In this document: positions 7,291 to 7,374 of the stretch, in pieces
How the letters are laid out: each line of letters begins with the position of its first letter
How positions within the stretch are numbered: the first letter of the stretch is position 1
NCBI GenBank assembly: GCA_027002665.1
Contig: JALWZK010000091.1
Location: 1 to 7,374, forward strand
Reading direction: 5' to 3'
DNA length: 7,374 nucleotides
Origin: Campylobacteraceae bacterium
Lineage (GTDB): Bacteria > Campylobacterota > Campylobacteria > Campylobacterales > Sulfurovaceae
Made by a program: the position numbers and the translations under genes
Notes under the pieces: generated by a model
The model's database searches: none
Seen by the model: only the letters and a program-made list of their open reading frames with translations
What the model was told of the DNA's origin: nothing

Positions 7291-7374
7291 ATATAATAAT
7301 ATCTAATATAGAATAAGAAATATATTAAAACTATATCTATATTTTTTTTAAATTTTCAATACCAAGAACTATAT

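Noticed and set aside
7291..7374. Possible small gene or RNA at the right end
   Set aside because: AT-rich with an 8-T run (7342-7349) and weak -10-like hexamers only; no open frame, no tRNA fold and no stable hairpin seen.
1..7374. CRISPR array, mobile element, toxin-antitoxin, phage or defence genes
   Set aside because: No spaced repeats, terminal inverted repeats, transposase, integrase or recognisable toxin/antitoxin sequence was seen; all long frames are housekeeping or the two small proteins described.

Overview
The window (about one third G+C, rich in AGA and ATA codons) looks like a chromosomal segment of a Campylobacterota (epsilonproteobacterial) genome. Three things support this: ksgA directly followed by an RNase J gene with a long basic N-terminal extension, a single-chain CcsBA fusion of about 1000 residues for cytochrome c assembly, and the very AT-rich intergenic DNA. 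The genus cannot be decided from the sequence; a free-living sulfur- or hydrogen-oxidising relative of Sulfurimonas, Sulfurovum or Nautilia is as likely as a host-associated one.

Layout. Bases 1-101 are non-coding, with a weak terminator-like hairpin. The plus-strand block then runs ksgA/rsmA (102-968), rnj (898-2850, overlapping ksgA by 71 bases) and, after 65 AT-rich bases, a small membrane-anchored helix-hairpin-helix protein (2916-3272). A minus-strand block meets it head-on: ccsBA (6372 down to 3286), preceded by a gene for a secreted SH3-like protein (7290 down to 6439). The two blocks are only 13 bases apart and share a hairpin of about 12 bp that covers both stop codons and could terminate transcription in both directions. 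Bases 7291-7374 are AT-rich non-coding DNA with an 8-T run.

Function. ksgA and rnj form an RNA unit: dimethylation of 16S rRNA during small-subunit maturation, and RNA decay and processing by a beta-CASP ribonuclease. In Helicobacter RNase J works with ribosomes and a helicase, so the pairing makes sense. ccsBA exports heme and attaches it to apocytochromes c in the periplasm, which implies respiration with c-type cytochromes; no cytochrome (CXXCH protein) is encoded in the window. The two small proteins, one inner-membrane-anchored with a HhH fold and one periplasmic, are the only poorly characterised genes. No mobile element, CRISPR array, tRNA, rRNA, phage or defence module is visible. I see no clear new system; the points worth a second look are the ksgA/rnj overlap, the HhH membrane protein, the shared terminator, and a palindrome over the putative ccsBA promoter.
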